Assembly: GCA_963728935.1 (NCBI GenBank)
Contig: CAVSMC010000001.1
Coordinates: forward strand, 3,224,001-3,288,000
Source: CAVSMC01 sp963728935
GTDB taxonomy: Bacteria > Pseudomonadota > Gammaproteobacteria > Burkholderiales > Casimicrobiaceae
Reading direction: 5' to 3'
Length of the DNA stretch: 64,000 nucleotides
Shown: piece by piece, positions 34,474 to 43,017 of the stretch
How positions within the stretch are numbered: the stretch's first letter is position 1
Layout: each line of letters begins with the position of its first letter
Program-made: the position numbers and the translations under genes
The notes under the pieces: generated by a model
Seen by the model: the letters and a program-made list of their open reading frames with translations, nothing else
What the model was told of the DNA's origin: nothing
The model's database searches: none

Positions 34474-37002
34474 ATGAACGATCGTGCAGCGCCGACCGCG
34501 ATCGCCGCGGCGGCGCCGGACCAACGCACCGGCATGAGCAAGGACGCGCTCAAGCGCGCGTTCCTCGACAATCTGTACTGCCTGCAGGGCAAGTTCGCGG
34601 CGCTCGCGACCGCGCACGACTACTACATGGCGCTCGCCTACACCGTGCGCGACCGGCTGCTGCAGCGCTGGATCAGCACGGCGGCCGATTACACGCGCCA
34701 TGGCTCGCGCACGGTCGCCTATCTGTCGGCCGAGTTCCTGCCCGGACCGCACCTCGGCAACAACCTGATCAACCTCGGCATCGAGGCGCAGACGCGTGCG
34801 GCGATGGAGGATCTCGGCTTGAGCTTCGAGGAGCTGCTGGGCCAGGAGCAGGAGCCGGGTCTCGGCAACGGCGGCCTCGGTCGTCTCGCCGCATGCTTCA
34901 TGGATTCGATGGCGTGCCTCGAGATCCCGTCGATCGGCTACGGCACGCGCTACGAGTTCGGCATCTTCTCGCAACGGCTCGTCGACGGCTGGCAGGTCGA
35001 GCAAACCGACAAGTGGTTGCGCAACGGCAACCCGTGGGAGATCGCCCGACCCGAATGGGCGGTCGAGGTGAAGCTCGGCGGGCATACCGAGCGCTACACC
35101 GACTACAGCGCACGCGTCCATACGCGCTGGGTGCCGGCCCACACCGTCGTCGGAACGCCGTACGACACGCCGATCCTGAGCTATCGCCACAACACCGCGA
35201 ACACGCTCCGGCTTTGGCGCGCCGAGGCGCCGGAGTCGTTCGACCTGGGCGTGTTCAACCGCGGCGACTACTACGGCGCCGTGCGGCAGAAGATCGTCTC
35301 GGAAAACATCAGCAAGGTCCTCTATCCGAACGACGAGCAGATCGCAGGCAAACAGCTTCGCCTCGAGCAGCAGTACTTCTTCGTCTCGTGCTCGTTGCAG
35401 GACATGCTGCGGATCATGCGCGTGCAGCAGATCCCGCTCGAGCGCTTCCACGAGAAGTTCGCCGTGCAGTTGAACGACACGCATCCGGCGATTGCGATTG
35501 CCGAGCTGATGCGACTTCTCGTCGACGACAACGGCATGGACTGGGACGTCGCCTGGTCGGTGACGCGGCAGAGCTTTGGCTACACCAACCACACGCTGTT
35601 GCCCGAGGCGCTCGAACGGTGGCCGCTCGCGCTCTTCTCGCGCGTGCTGCCGCGGCATGTCGAGATCGTCTACGACATCAATGCGCGTTTCCTCGACGAG
35701 GTTCGCATGTGCTTTCCCGGCGACGCCGAGCGCGTCGCCCGCATGTCGTTGATCGACGAGTCGGGTGAGCGCTACGTGCGCATGGCAAACCTCGCGAGCG
35801 TCGGCAGCCATACGATCAACGGCGTTGCGGCGTTGCACAGCGATTTGCTCAAACGCGACGTCTTGGCGGACTTTCACGCCCTGTGGCCGCAGAAGTTCAC
35901 CAACGTCACCAACGGGGTCACGCCGAGGCGTTGGATCGCGCTCGCCAACCCGGCGCTCACGCGCCTCATTTGCCAGACGATCGGCGACGGGTGGATTCGC
36001 GAGCTCTCGCAGTTGCGCAAGCTGGAGCCGCACGTGTCGGACGCCTCGTTCCGGCGCGAATGGCGTTACGTCAAGCGTCTGGTAAAAGAGGAGTTCTCTC
36101 GCCACGTGCGACGCACGACCGGCGTGACGATCGATCCCGCGTCGCTGTTCGACGTGCAGGTGAAACGCATCCACGAATACAAGCGCCAGCATCTGAACGT
36201 GCTGCACATCGTCGCGCTCTATCTTCGCGTCAAGTCCGGCCTCGACCACGCGATGCGCCCGCGCACGTTCGTCTTCGGCGGAAAGGCAGCGCCGGGCTAC
36301 CACTTCGCCAAGCTCATGATCAAGCTGATCACGTCGGTGGGCGACGTCGTCAACCGCGATCGGTCGGTCGGCGATCGCCTCAAGGTCGTGTTCCTGCCCA
36401 ACTACAACGTGACCAACGGGCAGCGCGTCTATCCGGCGGCGGATGTCTCCGAGCAGATCTCGACGGCAGGAAAGGAGGCGTCGGGGACCGGCAACATGAA
36501 GTTCTCGATGAACGGCGCGCTCACGATCGGAACGCTCGACGGCGCGAACGTCGAAATCCGCGAAGAAGTCGGCGCGGAGAATTTCTTCCTTTTCGGCCTG
36601 ACCGCCGAGGAGGTCAAAGCGACGTGGAAGGGCAGCTACGACCCGATGGCGTTCTATCGCGGCGATGACGAATTGCGCGCGGTGATCGAGCTGATCCGCG
36701 ACGGTCATTTCTCCCGCGGCGACCGTGAGTTGTTCGCGCCGCTGGTCGATTCGCTGCTGAAATGGGACCCGTATCGCCTGCTCGCCGATTTCCGTTCGTA
36801 CGTCGAATGTCAGGGACGCGTCGATGCCGCGTACGGCGGGCCCGAGCGCTGGACGCGCATGTCGATCCTGAACGTCGCGCGCATGGGCAAGTTCTCGTCC
36901 GACCGCAGCGTGCGCGAGTATTGCGAGCGGATCTGGCGCGTCGATCCGGTGAAGATCACGCTGCTCGCGCGCGATCAGGCGCAGGGCGATCAGTTGCAGT
37001 AG
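34474..37002 (+). CDS. glgP: Glycogen/starch/maltodextrin phosphorylase
   Basis: 842-residue PLP enzyme that releases glucose 1-phosphate from alpha-1,4-glucans, close to full family length. Marks in order: LSAEFLPGPHLGNNLINLG, EPGLGNGGLGRLAACFMDS, QLNDTHPAIAIAELMR, TNVTNGVTPRRW, VKRIHEYKRQHLN, and the cofactor site EASGTGNMKFSMNGA with the Schiff-base lysine at residue 676. The ATG at 34474 has AGGAG upstream. The usual glgB/C/A partners are absent from this window, so it stands alone and could serve glycogen turnover or maltodextrin use. Confidence 0.96.
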   Translation: MNDRAAPTAIAAAAPDQRTGMSKDALKRAFLDNLYCLQGKFAALATAHDYYMALAYTVRDRLLQRWISTAADYTRHGSRTVAYLSAEFLPGPHLGNNLINLGIEAQTRAAMEDLGLSFEELLGQEQEPGLGNGGLGRLAACFMDSMACLEIPSIGYGTRYEFGIFSQRLVDGWQVEQTDKWLRNGNPWEIARPEWAVEVKLGGHTERYTDYSARVHTRWVPAHTVVGTPYDTPILSYRHNTANTLRLWRAEAPESFDLGVFNRGDYYGAVRQKIVSENISKVLYPNDEQIAGKQLRLEQQYFFVSCSLQDMLRIMRVQQIPLERFHEKFAVQLNDTHPAIAIAELMRLLVDDNGMDWDVAWSVTRQSFGYTNHTLLPEALERWPLALFSRVLPRHVEIVYDINARFLDEVRMCFPGDAERVARMSLIDESGERYVRMANLASVGSHTINGVAALHSDLLKRDVLADFHALWPQKFTNVTNGVTPRRWIALANPALTRLICQTIGDGWIRELSQLRKLEPHVSDASFRREWRYVKRLVKEEFSRHVRRTTGVTIDPASLFDVQVKRIHEYKRQHLNVLHIVALYLRVKSGLDHAMRPRTFVFGGKAAPGYHFAKLMIKLITSVGDVVNRDRSVGDRLKVVFLPNYNVTNGQRVYPAADVSEQISTAGKEASGTGNMKFSMNGALTIGTLDGANVEIREEVGAENFFLFGLTAEEVKATWKGSYDPMAFYRGDDELRAVIELIRDGHFSRGDRELFAPLVDSLLKWDPYRLLADFRSYVECQGRVDAAYGGPERWTRMSILNVARMGKFSSDRSVREYCERIWRVDPVKITLLARDQAQGDQLQ

Positions 37003-37387
37003 CGTTGCGCGGGGCGCGGCGGCTGCCCGCGACGCGCGCTTCGATCACTGTGTCTGCCTTGAACGGCACCGATTGCGGCATTGCATTGTATTGCTGCGAC
37101 CTGTTCAACTTTGTGCGTGGCTGATACCGTATGCCATGCGCCCGTGCCGCTCGCCGAATCCTTCGTCGCCATCATGGCTATCTCGCGGCGTGAATTCGTT
37201 GCGCCGGCCATCGATCGAAGATGGGGCGGCGCAGGACCGCGCTGCTGCTACTGACCGAGGTCGATTCTGCGGAGCCCGCGATTGCGATTGGTCGCCTGAT
37301 CGCGGGCTGCGCTGGTAGGGTCTTCGCAGCAGCTCTCGCGGTGTGCACGGTACGTCGAGTCCGCAAACTTAGCGTCGCTGCCGCGAC
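37003..37387. other. Gene-free interval after glgP
   Basis: About 385 bases with no convincing coding frame on either strand. An AT-richer patch (TTGCATTGTATTGC near 37080-37095) could hold the promoter of the following membrane-protein gene. No clear terminator hairpin was found. Confidence 0.5.
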
Positions 37388-39181
37388 ATGACGTCCTTGC
37401 TGCTCGCCGCGCCGTGCTGGGCGCTGTTCGGGATCGTCTGCGCGATCGCGTGGCCAATGTGGCACCACGCGAAGGAATACGCGCTGTTCAGGCGGCGCGC
37501 GATGCTTGCGACGCTTGCACTGGACGATAGCGCGGTCCGCCGCTGGTTCTGGGCCGGGAATGTGAGCGGGCTGCTGCACGCTTTCAGCGCATTGCTATGG
37601 GCGACGCTTCTGATCGCGTTCGGCGCGCTGCTGTCGCCGCCGCAATGGCTGCTGCTCGCGCTGGATGCGGTCGTATTGGCGGCGATGATCCCACTCGTGC
37701 GCCGCCGTCTTGCAGGCGAGGTGCGCGCGGCGCACGTGGCGATGGTGGCGCGGCGCTGGCCGTTGCTGCTCGCCAATGTGGCGCTGCTCGCGCTCGGATT
37801 CTTCGTGATCGACTTCTACGTCGCGGGCGCTGCGGACACGCGTGGCGTCGCCTGGCTCGCCGTCGCCGAGAACGCGTACACGGCATACGCCGGCAAGAGC
37901 GCTTGCGCGATCGCGGGCGTGCTCGTCGGCGCGGCGAACGTCGTCGATGCGCTGACGTGGCACGCGGCGCAGGTGCTCATCCCGGCTCTGCCGCGAAGCG
38001 AGCTCAAGTTGGCCGCCTGGATCGCGGTTCTGCTGCAGGCAGGCGTCGTCGCGTGGGCGTTCACGCGCTGGCTTCTCGGCGCGAGCGCGCTGATCGAAGC
38101 GGCGATCGCGCCCGCTTCGTCCGCAGCCGCGCCGGCGCAATCGCCGAAGGATTTCATCGTCGCGGTGCTCGTGGTCGCGGTGATGACGTTCGTTCTCGCC
38201 GCGATGCTTCGGGGCTTCGATCCTGCGGCGATGCCGCGGAGCGTTCGCGACATCGTCGCGTGGACGAACCCTTGCCGAAGCGACGCGCATTCGTTACGCG
38301 CGATGCAACCGGCGCTTCGCGCGCAAGTCGAGCGCGCTCGCGGCGAGGCGTCGGCCGAAGCGGGCCGACGGGTCGATGCGAGCGTCGGCGCGCTCTTCGC
38401 CGGTGCGGAGCAAAGCGTCGATCGTTATCTCGATTGGTATTTCTCCGTGCTTGGCGAATACCAGCGCCTCGGCAGCGCGGCCATCACCGGCGATTTCTCA
38501 CAACGGATGCAGGCCGAGCTCGAGCATCGCCTGTTCGGCGAGCGCGATGTCGAAAAGATTCTCGACGAGACGAGCCGAAGCATTGCCGGCGAATCCGCGG
38601 CGCGCTTTGAAGAGATCATCGCCGACATCGGAGCGATGCTTCGCCAGAGCGCCCACGAAAAGCCGTGCCTGCCGGACGCCATCGACATGGCGGCGCTGCG
38701 CACGCTCGACCGCGATCGCTTCCGCGCTTCGATCGCCGCGGGCGGCGGCGTCATCGCGGCGATCGGCTCGCGCGCGCTCGCCGCCCGAGCGGCAGGCGCG
38801 ATGGCGGCGCGCGTCGCGACGCGGCAGGGATTCCGCGCAGCGGCGAGCGTCGGCGGAAAGGTCGCGGCGAGACGAGCCGGCACGATCACGCTTGCCGCGG
38901 CCGCGGCGTCCGCGTGCGCGCCCGGCGGACCGCTCGCGGCGCTTTGCGCGGTGATCGCGGGCGCCGTGTCCTGGATCGCCATCGATCATGCACTGATCAA
39001 GATCGACGAGATGCGATTTCGCGACCAGATGCGCGCCGAGATTCTCGAAGCGGTCCACGCCGTCGAGCAGCAGCTCGCTGCCGACCTGAAAGCACAGCAA
39101 GAGGCAGTGATCGATCGGCTCGCGACCGGCGCAGCGGCATCGATCGACCGCGTGTTCGTTCCTGCGCGGCAGGGGCTGTGA
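37388..39181 (+). CDS. Large membrane protein of unknown function
   Basis: 597 residues. The first half has about five to six transmembrane helices (WALFGIVCAIAWPMW, LHAFSALLWATLLIAFGALL, WLLLALDAVVLAAMIPL, WPLLLANVALLALGFFVIDFYVAG, FIVAVLVVAVMTFVLAAML). The middle is soluble and helical with many Arg/Glu/Ala (ALRAQVERARGEASAEAGRR..., LGEYQRLGSAAITGDFSQRMQAELEHRLF). A second hydrophobic stretch (AAAASACAPGGPLAALCAVIAGAVSWIAI) is followed by an amphipathic tail resembling a coiled coil. No recognised family. The start codon is the first ATG after the gene-free interval and has no strong ribosome site. Confidence 0.7.
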   Translation: MTSLLLAAPCWALFGIVCAIAWPMWHHAKEYALFRRRAMLATLALDDSAVRRWFWAGNVSGLLHAFSALLWATLLIAFGALLSPPQWLLLALDAVVLAAMIPLVRRRLAGEVRAAHVAMVARRWPLLLANVALLALGFFVIDFYVAGAADTRGVAWLAVAENAYTAYAGKSACAIAGVLVGAANVVDALTWHAAQVLIPALPRSELKLAAWIAVLLQAGVVAWAFTRWLLGASALIEAAIAPASSAAAPAQSPKDFIVAVLVVAVMTFVLAAMLRGFDPAAMPRSVRDIVAWTNPCRSDAHSLRAMQPALRAQVERARGEASAEAGRRVDASVGALFAGAEQSVDRYLDWYFSVLGEYQRLGSAAITGDFSQRMQAELEHRLFGERDVEKILDETSRSIAGESAARFEEIIADIGAMLRQSAHEKPCLPDAIDMAALRTLDRDRFRASIAAGGGVIAAIGSRALAARAAGAMAARVATRQGFRAAASVGGKVAARRAGTITLAAAAASACAPGGPLAALCAVIAGAVSWIAIDHALIKIDEMRFRDQMRAEILEAVHAVEQQLAADLKAQQEAVIDRLATGAAASIDRVFVPARQGL

Positions 39182-39345
39182 GCGCCCGGCAAAGCCCAGA
39201 GGCTTCCGGTCGCGAGCTACATACCGAGTCGCGGCGCGGACTTGAACAGCTCGGCGAGCTCTTTGACGTAGAACGCTGCATTGCCGCGAGCGCGCATCCT
39301 AGAGCGAGCGCGACGCGCGCGCCCAGCGAGCAAGCGCGATCATCG

Positions 39346-41520
39346 TCAGGCGCTCTTCAGGCTCTGGTTGCGCAACGGCAGGTCGCGTATCCGCTTGCCG
39401 GTCGCGGCGAAGATCGCGTTCAGCACCGCCGGCGCCGCGACGGCGATCGTCGGCTCGCCGACGCCGCCCCAGAACCCACCCGACGGCATCACGATCGTCT
39501 CGACCGGCGGCATTTCGTTCATCCGGATGACGTTGTACGTGTCGAAGTTCGTCTGCTCGATCCGCCCGTCCTTCACCGTGCACGCGCCGTACAGCGCGGC
39601 CGATAGTCCGTATGCGAACGATCCTTCGACCTGCGCTTCGATCTGCTGCGGATTGACCGCGTGGCCGCAGTCCGTCGCGGCGACGATGCGGTGGATCTTG
39701 AGATCGCCGTTGGCGCTCACCGATACCTCGGCACATCCGGCGACGTAACTGCCGAACCCCATGATCTGCGCGAGACCGCGATAGACGCCCGGCGGCGTGG
39801 GCTGGTCGTAGCCCGCGCGCTCGGCAACCGCGTTCAGCACCGCGAGCGCCTTCGGACTGTTGGTGAGCAGCTTGCGGCGCAGCGCGAGCGGGTCCTGCTT
39901 GGTCGCGTGCGCGATCTCGTCGATGAAGCATTCGACGTAGATCGTGTTGTGATTGATGTTGACGCCGCGCCAAAACCCCGGCGGCACGTGCGGATTGCGC
40001 ATCGCGTGGTCGATCAGCAAGTTCGCAATCGTGTACGTGAACGACGCCTCCGGTCCCGGCGGGTTCAAGCCCTGGAACACGACCGGATCCTTGCCGTCCT
40101 TGATGTTCTGCGGCGCGACGCCGGCGAGAATCGACTGGCCCGAGATGCGCATGTGCAGCGCCGTCACGTTGCCCTGATCGTCGACGGCGGCCCTCATCTT
40201 GCATTGCGTGACGGGGTGATACTTGCCGTGCGTCATGTCTTCTTCGCGCGTCCACAACAGCTTCACCGGCGTGCCCGGCATCTCCTTCGCGATCAGCACC
40301 GCCTGACGAATCCAGTCGGTCGCGCCGCGACGGCCGAAGCCGCCGCCCAGCAGTTGCTTGTAGACCTCGCATTTCGCGAGCGGAAGACCTGCTGCCTCCG
40401 ACGCTGCGGCGAGCGCCGCTTCGCCGTTCTGCGTCGGCGTCCACACCTCGCAACGCTCCGGCGTCCAGCGCACCGTCGCGTTCATCGGCTCCATGGTCGA
40501 GTGGTTCTGATGCGGATACGAGTAGACCGCCTCGATCTTCTTCGTCGCGGCGGCGAGCGTCCCGGGCGCGTCGCCGACCCTGTTGCCGACGACGGCGTCG
40601 CTCGCGTCGAGCCCGGCCTTGAGCACTTGCGCGAACGCTTCGCTCGACGCCTGTGCGTTCGGGCCGTAGTCCCATTCGATCGGCAGCGCGTCGAGCGCGC
40701 TCTTCGCGTGCCACCACGTGTCGGCGACGACGGCCACCGCCGTGTCGCCGACACGCACGACCTTCTTCACGCCCTTGCGCTTCATCACGGCATCCGCATC
40801 GACGCTCTTCACTTTGCCGCCGAACACCGGGCAATCCTTGATCGAGGCGTTCAGCATGCCCGCGAGCTGGATATCGATGCCGTACTTCTGCGCGCCGGTG
40901 ACCTTGTTCACCGTGTCCAGGCGCGCGATCCGTTTGCCGGCGATCTTCCAGTCCTTCGGATCCTTGAGCGGCACGCCGGCGGGGGGCGTGAGCTTCGCGG
41001 CCTCGGCGGCAACCTTGCCATACGTCGTCTTGCGCCCCGTCGGCGTGTGCGTGATCACGCTTTCGCTCGCCACGCACTCGGACGCGGGAACCTTCCAATT
41101 GTTGGCGGCTGCCTGGATCAACATCACGCGCGCGGTCGCGCCGCCTTTGCGGACGTAGTCGTGCGAGTCGCGAATTCCGCGGCTGCCTCCGGTCGAGAAG
41201 TTGCCCCAGACGCGATTGCGCGCGAGGTTCTCGCCCGGTGTCGGGTATTCCGTCGTGACCTTCGCCCAGTTGCAATCGAGCTCCTCGGCGACCAGCTGCG
41301 CGAGGCCGGTCAGCGTCCCTTGCCCCATTTCCGACCGCGCGATGCGGACGACCACTGTGTCGTCGGGCTTCACGACGACCCACGCGTTGACCTCGGGAGT
41401 CGCGGCGGCCTTCTTGGCGTCGGCCGCGGCGACGAACGGAACGTGGAAGCCGACGACGAGCCCGCCGGCCGCGGCGGCGGAGCTGGCGAGAAAGCGGCGG
41501 CGCGAAAGATTCGTGCTCAT
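39346..41520 (-). CDS. iorB: Molybdopterin-binding subunit of an IorAB-type aldehyde/N-heteroaromatic oxidoreductase
   Basis: 724 residues, the usual length for the isoquinoline 1-oxidoreductase beta family. A Tat signal (NLSRRRFLASSAAAAGGLVVGF) sends the folded enzyme to the periplasm. Visible motifs are EMGQGTLTGLAQLVAEELDC near residue 65, YPHQNHSTMEPMNATVRW, LLGGGFGRRGATDW (molybdopterin loop), RNPHVPPGFWRGVNINHN and the C-terminal GGVGEPTIAVAAPAVLNAIFAATGKRIRDLPL. The ATG at 41520 overlaps the stop of the 2Fe-2S subunit gene (ATGA). The actual substrate is undetermined. No XdhC-like maturation gene is adjacent. Confidence 0.93.
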   Translation of the reverse strand: MSTNLSRRRFLASSAAAAGGLVVGFHVPFVAAADAKKAAATPEVNAWVVVKPDDTVVVRIARSEMGQGTLTGLAQLVAEELDCNWAKVTTEYPTPGENLARNRVWGNFSTGGSRGIRDSHDYVRKGGATARVMLIQAAANNWKVPASECVASESVITHTPTGRKTTYGKVAAEAAKLTPPAGVPLKDPKDWKIAGKRIARLDTVNKVTGAQKYGIDIQLAGMLNASIKDCPVFGGKVKSVDADAVMKRKGVKKVVRVGDTAVAVVADTWWHAKSALDALPIEWDYGPNAQASSEAFAQVLKAGLDASDAVVGNRVGDAPGTLAAATKKIEAVYSYPHQNHSTMEPMNATVRWTPERCEVWTPTQNGEAALAAASEAAGLPLAKCEVYKQLLGGGFGRRGATDWIRQAVLIAKEMPGTPVKLLWTREEDMTHGKYHPVTQCKMRAAVDDQGNVTALHMRISGQSILAGVAPQNIKDGKDPVVFQGLNPPGPEASFTYTIANLLIDHAMRNPHVPPGFWRGVNINHNTIYVECFIDEIAHATKQDPLALRRKLLTNSPKALAVLNAVAERAGYDQPTPPGVYRGLAQIMGFGSYVAGCAEVSVSANGDLKIHRIVAATDCGHAVNPQQIEAQVEGSFAYGLSAALYGACTVKDGRIEQTNFDTYNVIRMNEMPPVETIVMPSGGFWGGVGEPTIAVAAPAVLNAIFAATGKRIRDLPLRNQSLKSA

Positions 41521-42020
41521 GTCGTGCTCCCGTCCGCGTGTTGGATCGCGAGGCCGGCGCTCTTCATATCGCCGCCTTTGGCCGCGGCCTTGATCGCGGC
41601 GCGAACGCGGTTGTACGTGCCGCAGCGGCAGATGTTCGTCATCGCCGAGTCGATGTCGGCGTCGGTTGGGTTGGGCTTCGCATCGAGCAACGCCGCGGCC
41701 GCCATCACCATGCCGCTCTGGCAATAGCCGCATTGGGGGACGTCGAGCGCGATCCAGGCCCGTTGTACCGGACGCAGGCCCTTGGCGGATAGCCCTTCGA
41801 TCGTGACGATCTTTTGGGTCGCTTTTACCGTCGAGACCGGCTGCACGCACGAGCGCGTCGGCTGGCCGTCGATCAACACCGTGCACGCACCGCATTGTGC
41901 GACGCCGCACCCGTATTTGGTGCCCGTCAGCCCGAGCTGCTCGCGGATGACCCACAGTAGCGGAGTGTCGGGCTCGACGTCGATGGTTCGCGTCTTACCG
42001 TTGACGTTCAGGGTGGCCAT
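41517..42020 (-). CDS. iorA: 2Fe-2S small subunit of the IorAB-type oxidoreductase
   Basis: 167 residues with two 2Fe-2S clusters: the plant-ferredoxin motif KYGCGVAQCGACTVLIDG plus SCVQPV, and the helical-domain motif PQCGYCQSGMVMAAAALL with NICRCGTYNRVRAAI. It passes electrons from the molybdenum subunit to an unknown acceptor. It lacks its own export signal and is expected to travel with the Tat-tagged partner. GGAGG lies upstream of the ATG. First gene of the two-gene operon, divergent from the hemerythrin gene. Confidence 0.95.
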   Translation of the reverse strand: MATLNVNGKTRTIDVEPDTPLLWVIREQLGLTGTKYGCGVAQCGACTVLIDGQPTRSCVQPVSTVKATQKIVTIEGLSAKGLRPVQRAWIALDVPQCGYCQSGMVMAAAALLDAKPNPTDADIDSAMTNICRCGTYNRVRAAIKAAAKGGDMKSAGLAIQHADGSTT

Positions 42021-42328
42021 AAAGAATTCCTCCGAAGGGTGCGACGCCGACGTCGGCACGACCGGTGCTTGGTGAACAGCGTGCGCACGCGCGTGTTCCG
42101 ATTTCCAGAGTGCGTACGATACGCCGAGTTGCGTGCGCCTGTGAACTTCGCCGGGACGCTGCCCTCGATTGCGCAATCCCGTCGTTTGTGCGGATCCGCG
42201 CTGCACGGCGCGAGACCCGCCGGCGGCGTTCCGTCGCGGCCCGATTTCCTTGATTCATGTCATGGCGCGCGAGCTCCTCGCGTCGGATGCTCGACCTATC
42301 TAGAGGTCCGTTCGCCGAGGAGCTTCGA
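42021..42328. other. Divergent promoter region, iorAB versus hemerythrin gene
   Basis: About 310 bases between two divergent start codons. No convincing coding frame and no obvious palindrome were found. It must hold both promoters. Confidence 0.5.
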
Positions 42329-42937
42329 ATGAAAGCCACCGAGATATTGTCGTCGGAGCATCGTGTGATCGAGTCCGTGATCGCCGCCATGGACGTCGCT
42401 GCCAACCGGCTCGAGGCTGGCGAGGCCGTGCGTCCCGAGTTCTTCGTCGACGCGGCCCGCTTCATCGCCGATTTCGCCGATGGGTACCACCACGGCAAGG
42501 AGGAGGGCGTGCTGTTCGAGGCGATGGCTCGCAACGGCATGCCGATGGACGACGGGCCCATTGCGATGATGGTTTACGAGCATGAGCGGGGCCGCGAGAT
42601 TACCGCCGGGCTGCGCAAAGCCGCAGCCGCGCTGGCTGCCGGCGATCGCGAGGCCGGGGACGCGGTTGTCCAATACGCGCGCGACTACGGCGAGCTTCTC
42701 ACGCACCATATCTACAAGGAAGACAACATTCTCTTTCCGATGGCCGCGCAGGTGATCGTGCCGCAAGACCAGGACGAGGTCCTGATCGAGTTCAGCCGCG
42801 TCGAGGCCGAACGGGCGGCGAAGGGCGCAAAGGCATCGTACGTCGATCTCGCGCGCGCGATGTGCGAGGAAATGGGCGTCGATGCGAACGCGACGGCGCG
42901 TCGGGACGGCGTCGTGCTTCCCTGCCACGCACGCTAA
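42329..42937 (+). CDS. Hemerythrin-domain protein
   Basis: 202-residue cytoplasmic four-helix protein that binds a di-iron centre. Candidate ligands fall at the family spacing: His11 (SSEHRVIE), His54/55 with Glu58 (DGYHHGKEEGVLF), His85 (VYEHERGR), and His126/127 with Glu131 (HHIYKEDNILFP). The ATG at 42329 follows GAGGAG. Relatives sense or store O2 or repair iron under stress. The C-terminal 60 residues beyond the bundle carry no known domain. Divergent from iorAB. Confidence 0.9.
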   Translation: MKATEILSSEHRVIESVIAAMDVAANRLEAGEAVRPEFFVDAARFIADFADGYHHGKEEGVLFEAMARNGMPMDDGPIAMMVYEHERGREITAGLRKAAAALAAGDREAGDAVVQYARDYGELLTHHIYKEDNILFPMAAQVIVPQDQDEVLIEFSRVEAERAAKGAKASYVDLARAMCEEMGVDANATARRDGVVLPCHAR

Positions 42938-42975
42938 GCTCTGCGCAATTCGCCTTTGCTACGGGCGGACGCAAG

Positions 42976-43008
42976 ACGTGCGGCGGCCGACCGCGATCGG
43001 CCGCACGT
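42976..43008. terminator. Bidirectional hairpin between convergent hemerythrin and metalloprotease genes
   Basis: ACGTGCGGCGGCCGA and TCGGCCGCACGT pair with one 3-base bulge around a 6-base loop, and a TTT follows on the plus strand. It lies midway between the converging stops at 42937 and 43018. Confidence 0.6.
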
Positions 43009-43017
43009 TTCAACGCG

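Noticed and set aside
33184..36708. A long minus-strand frame opposite glgP
   Set aside because: glgP carries every family motif in the other frame. The antisense product has low-complexity composition.
39217..39297. A 26-residue minus-strand frame (MRARGNAAFYVKELAEL..., ending GM)
   Set aside because: It reads protein-like and could be a gene tail, but it is too short, lacks a ribosome site and sits between two convergent genes. Not enough to call a gene.
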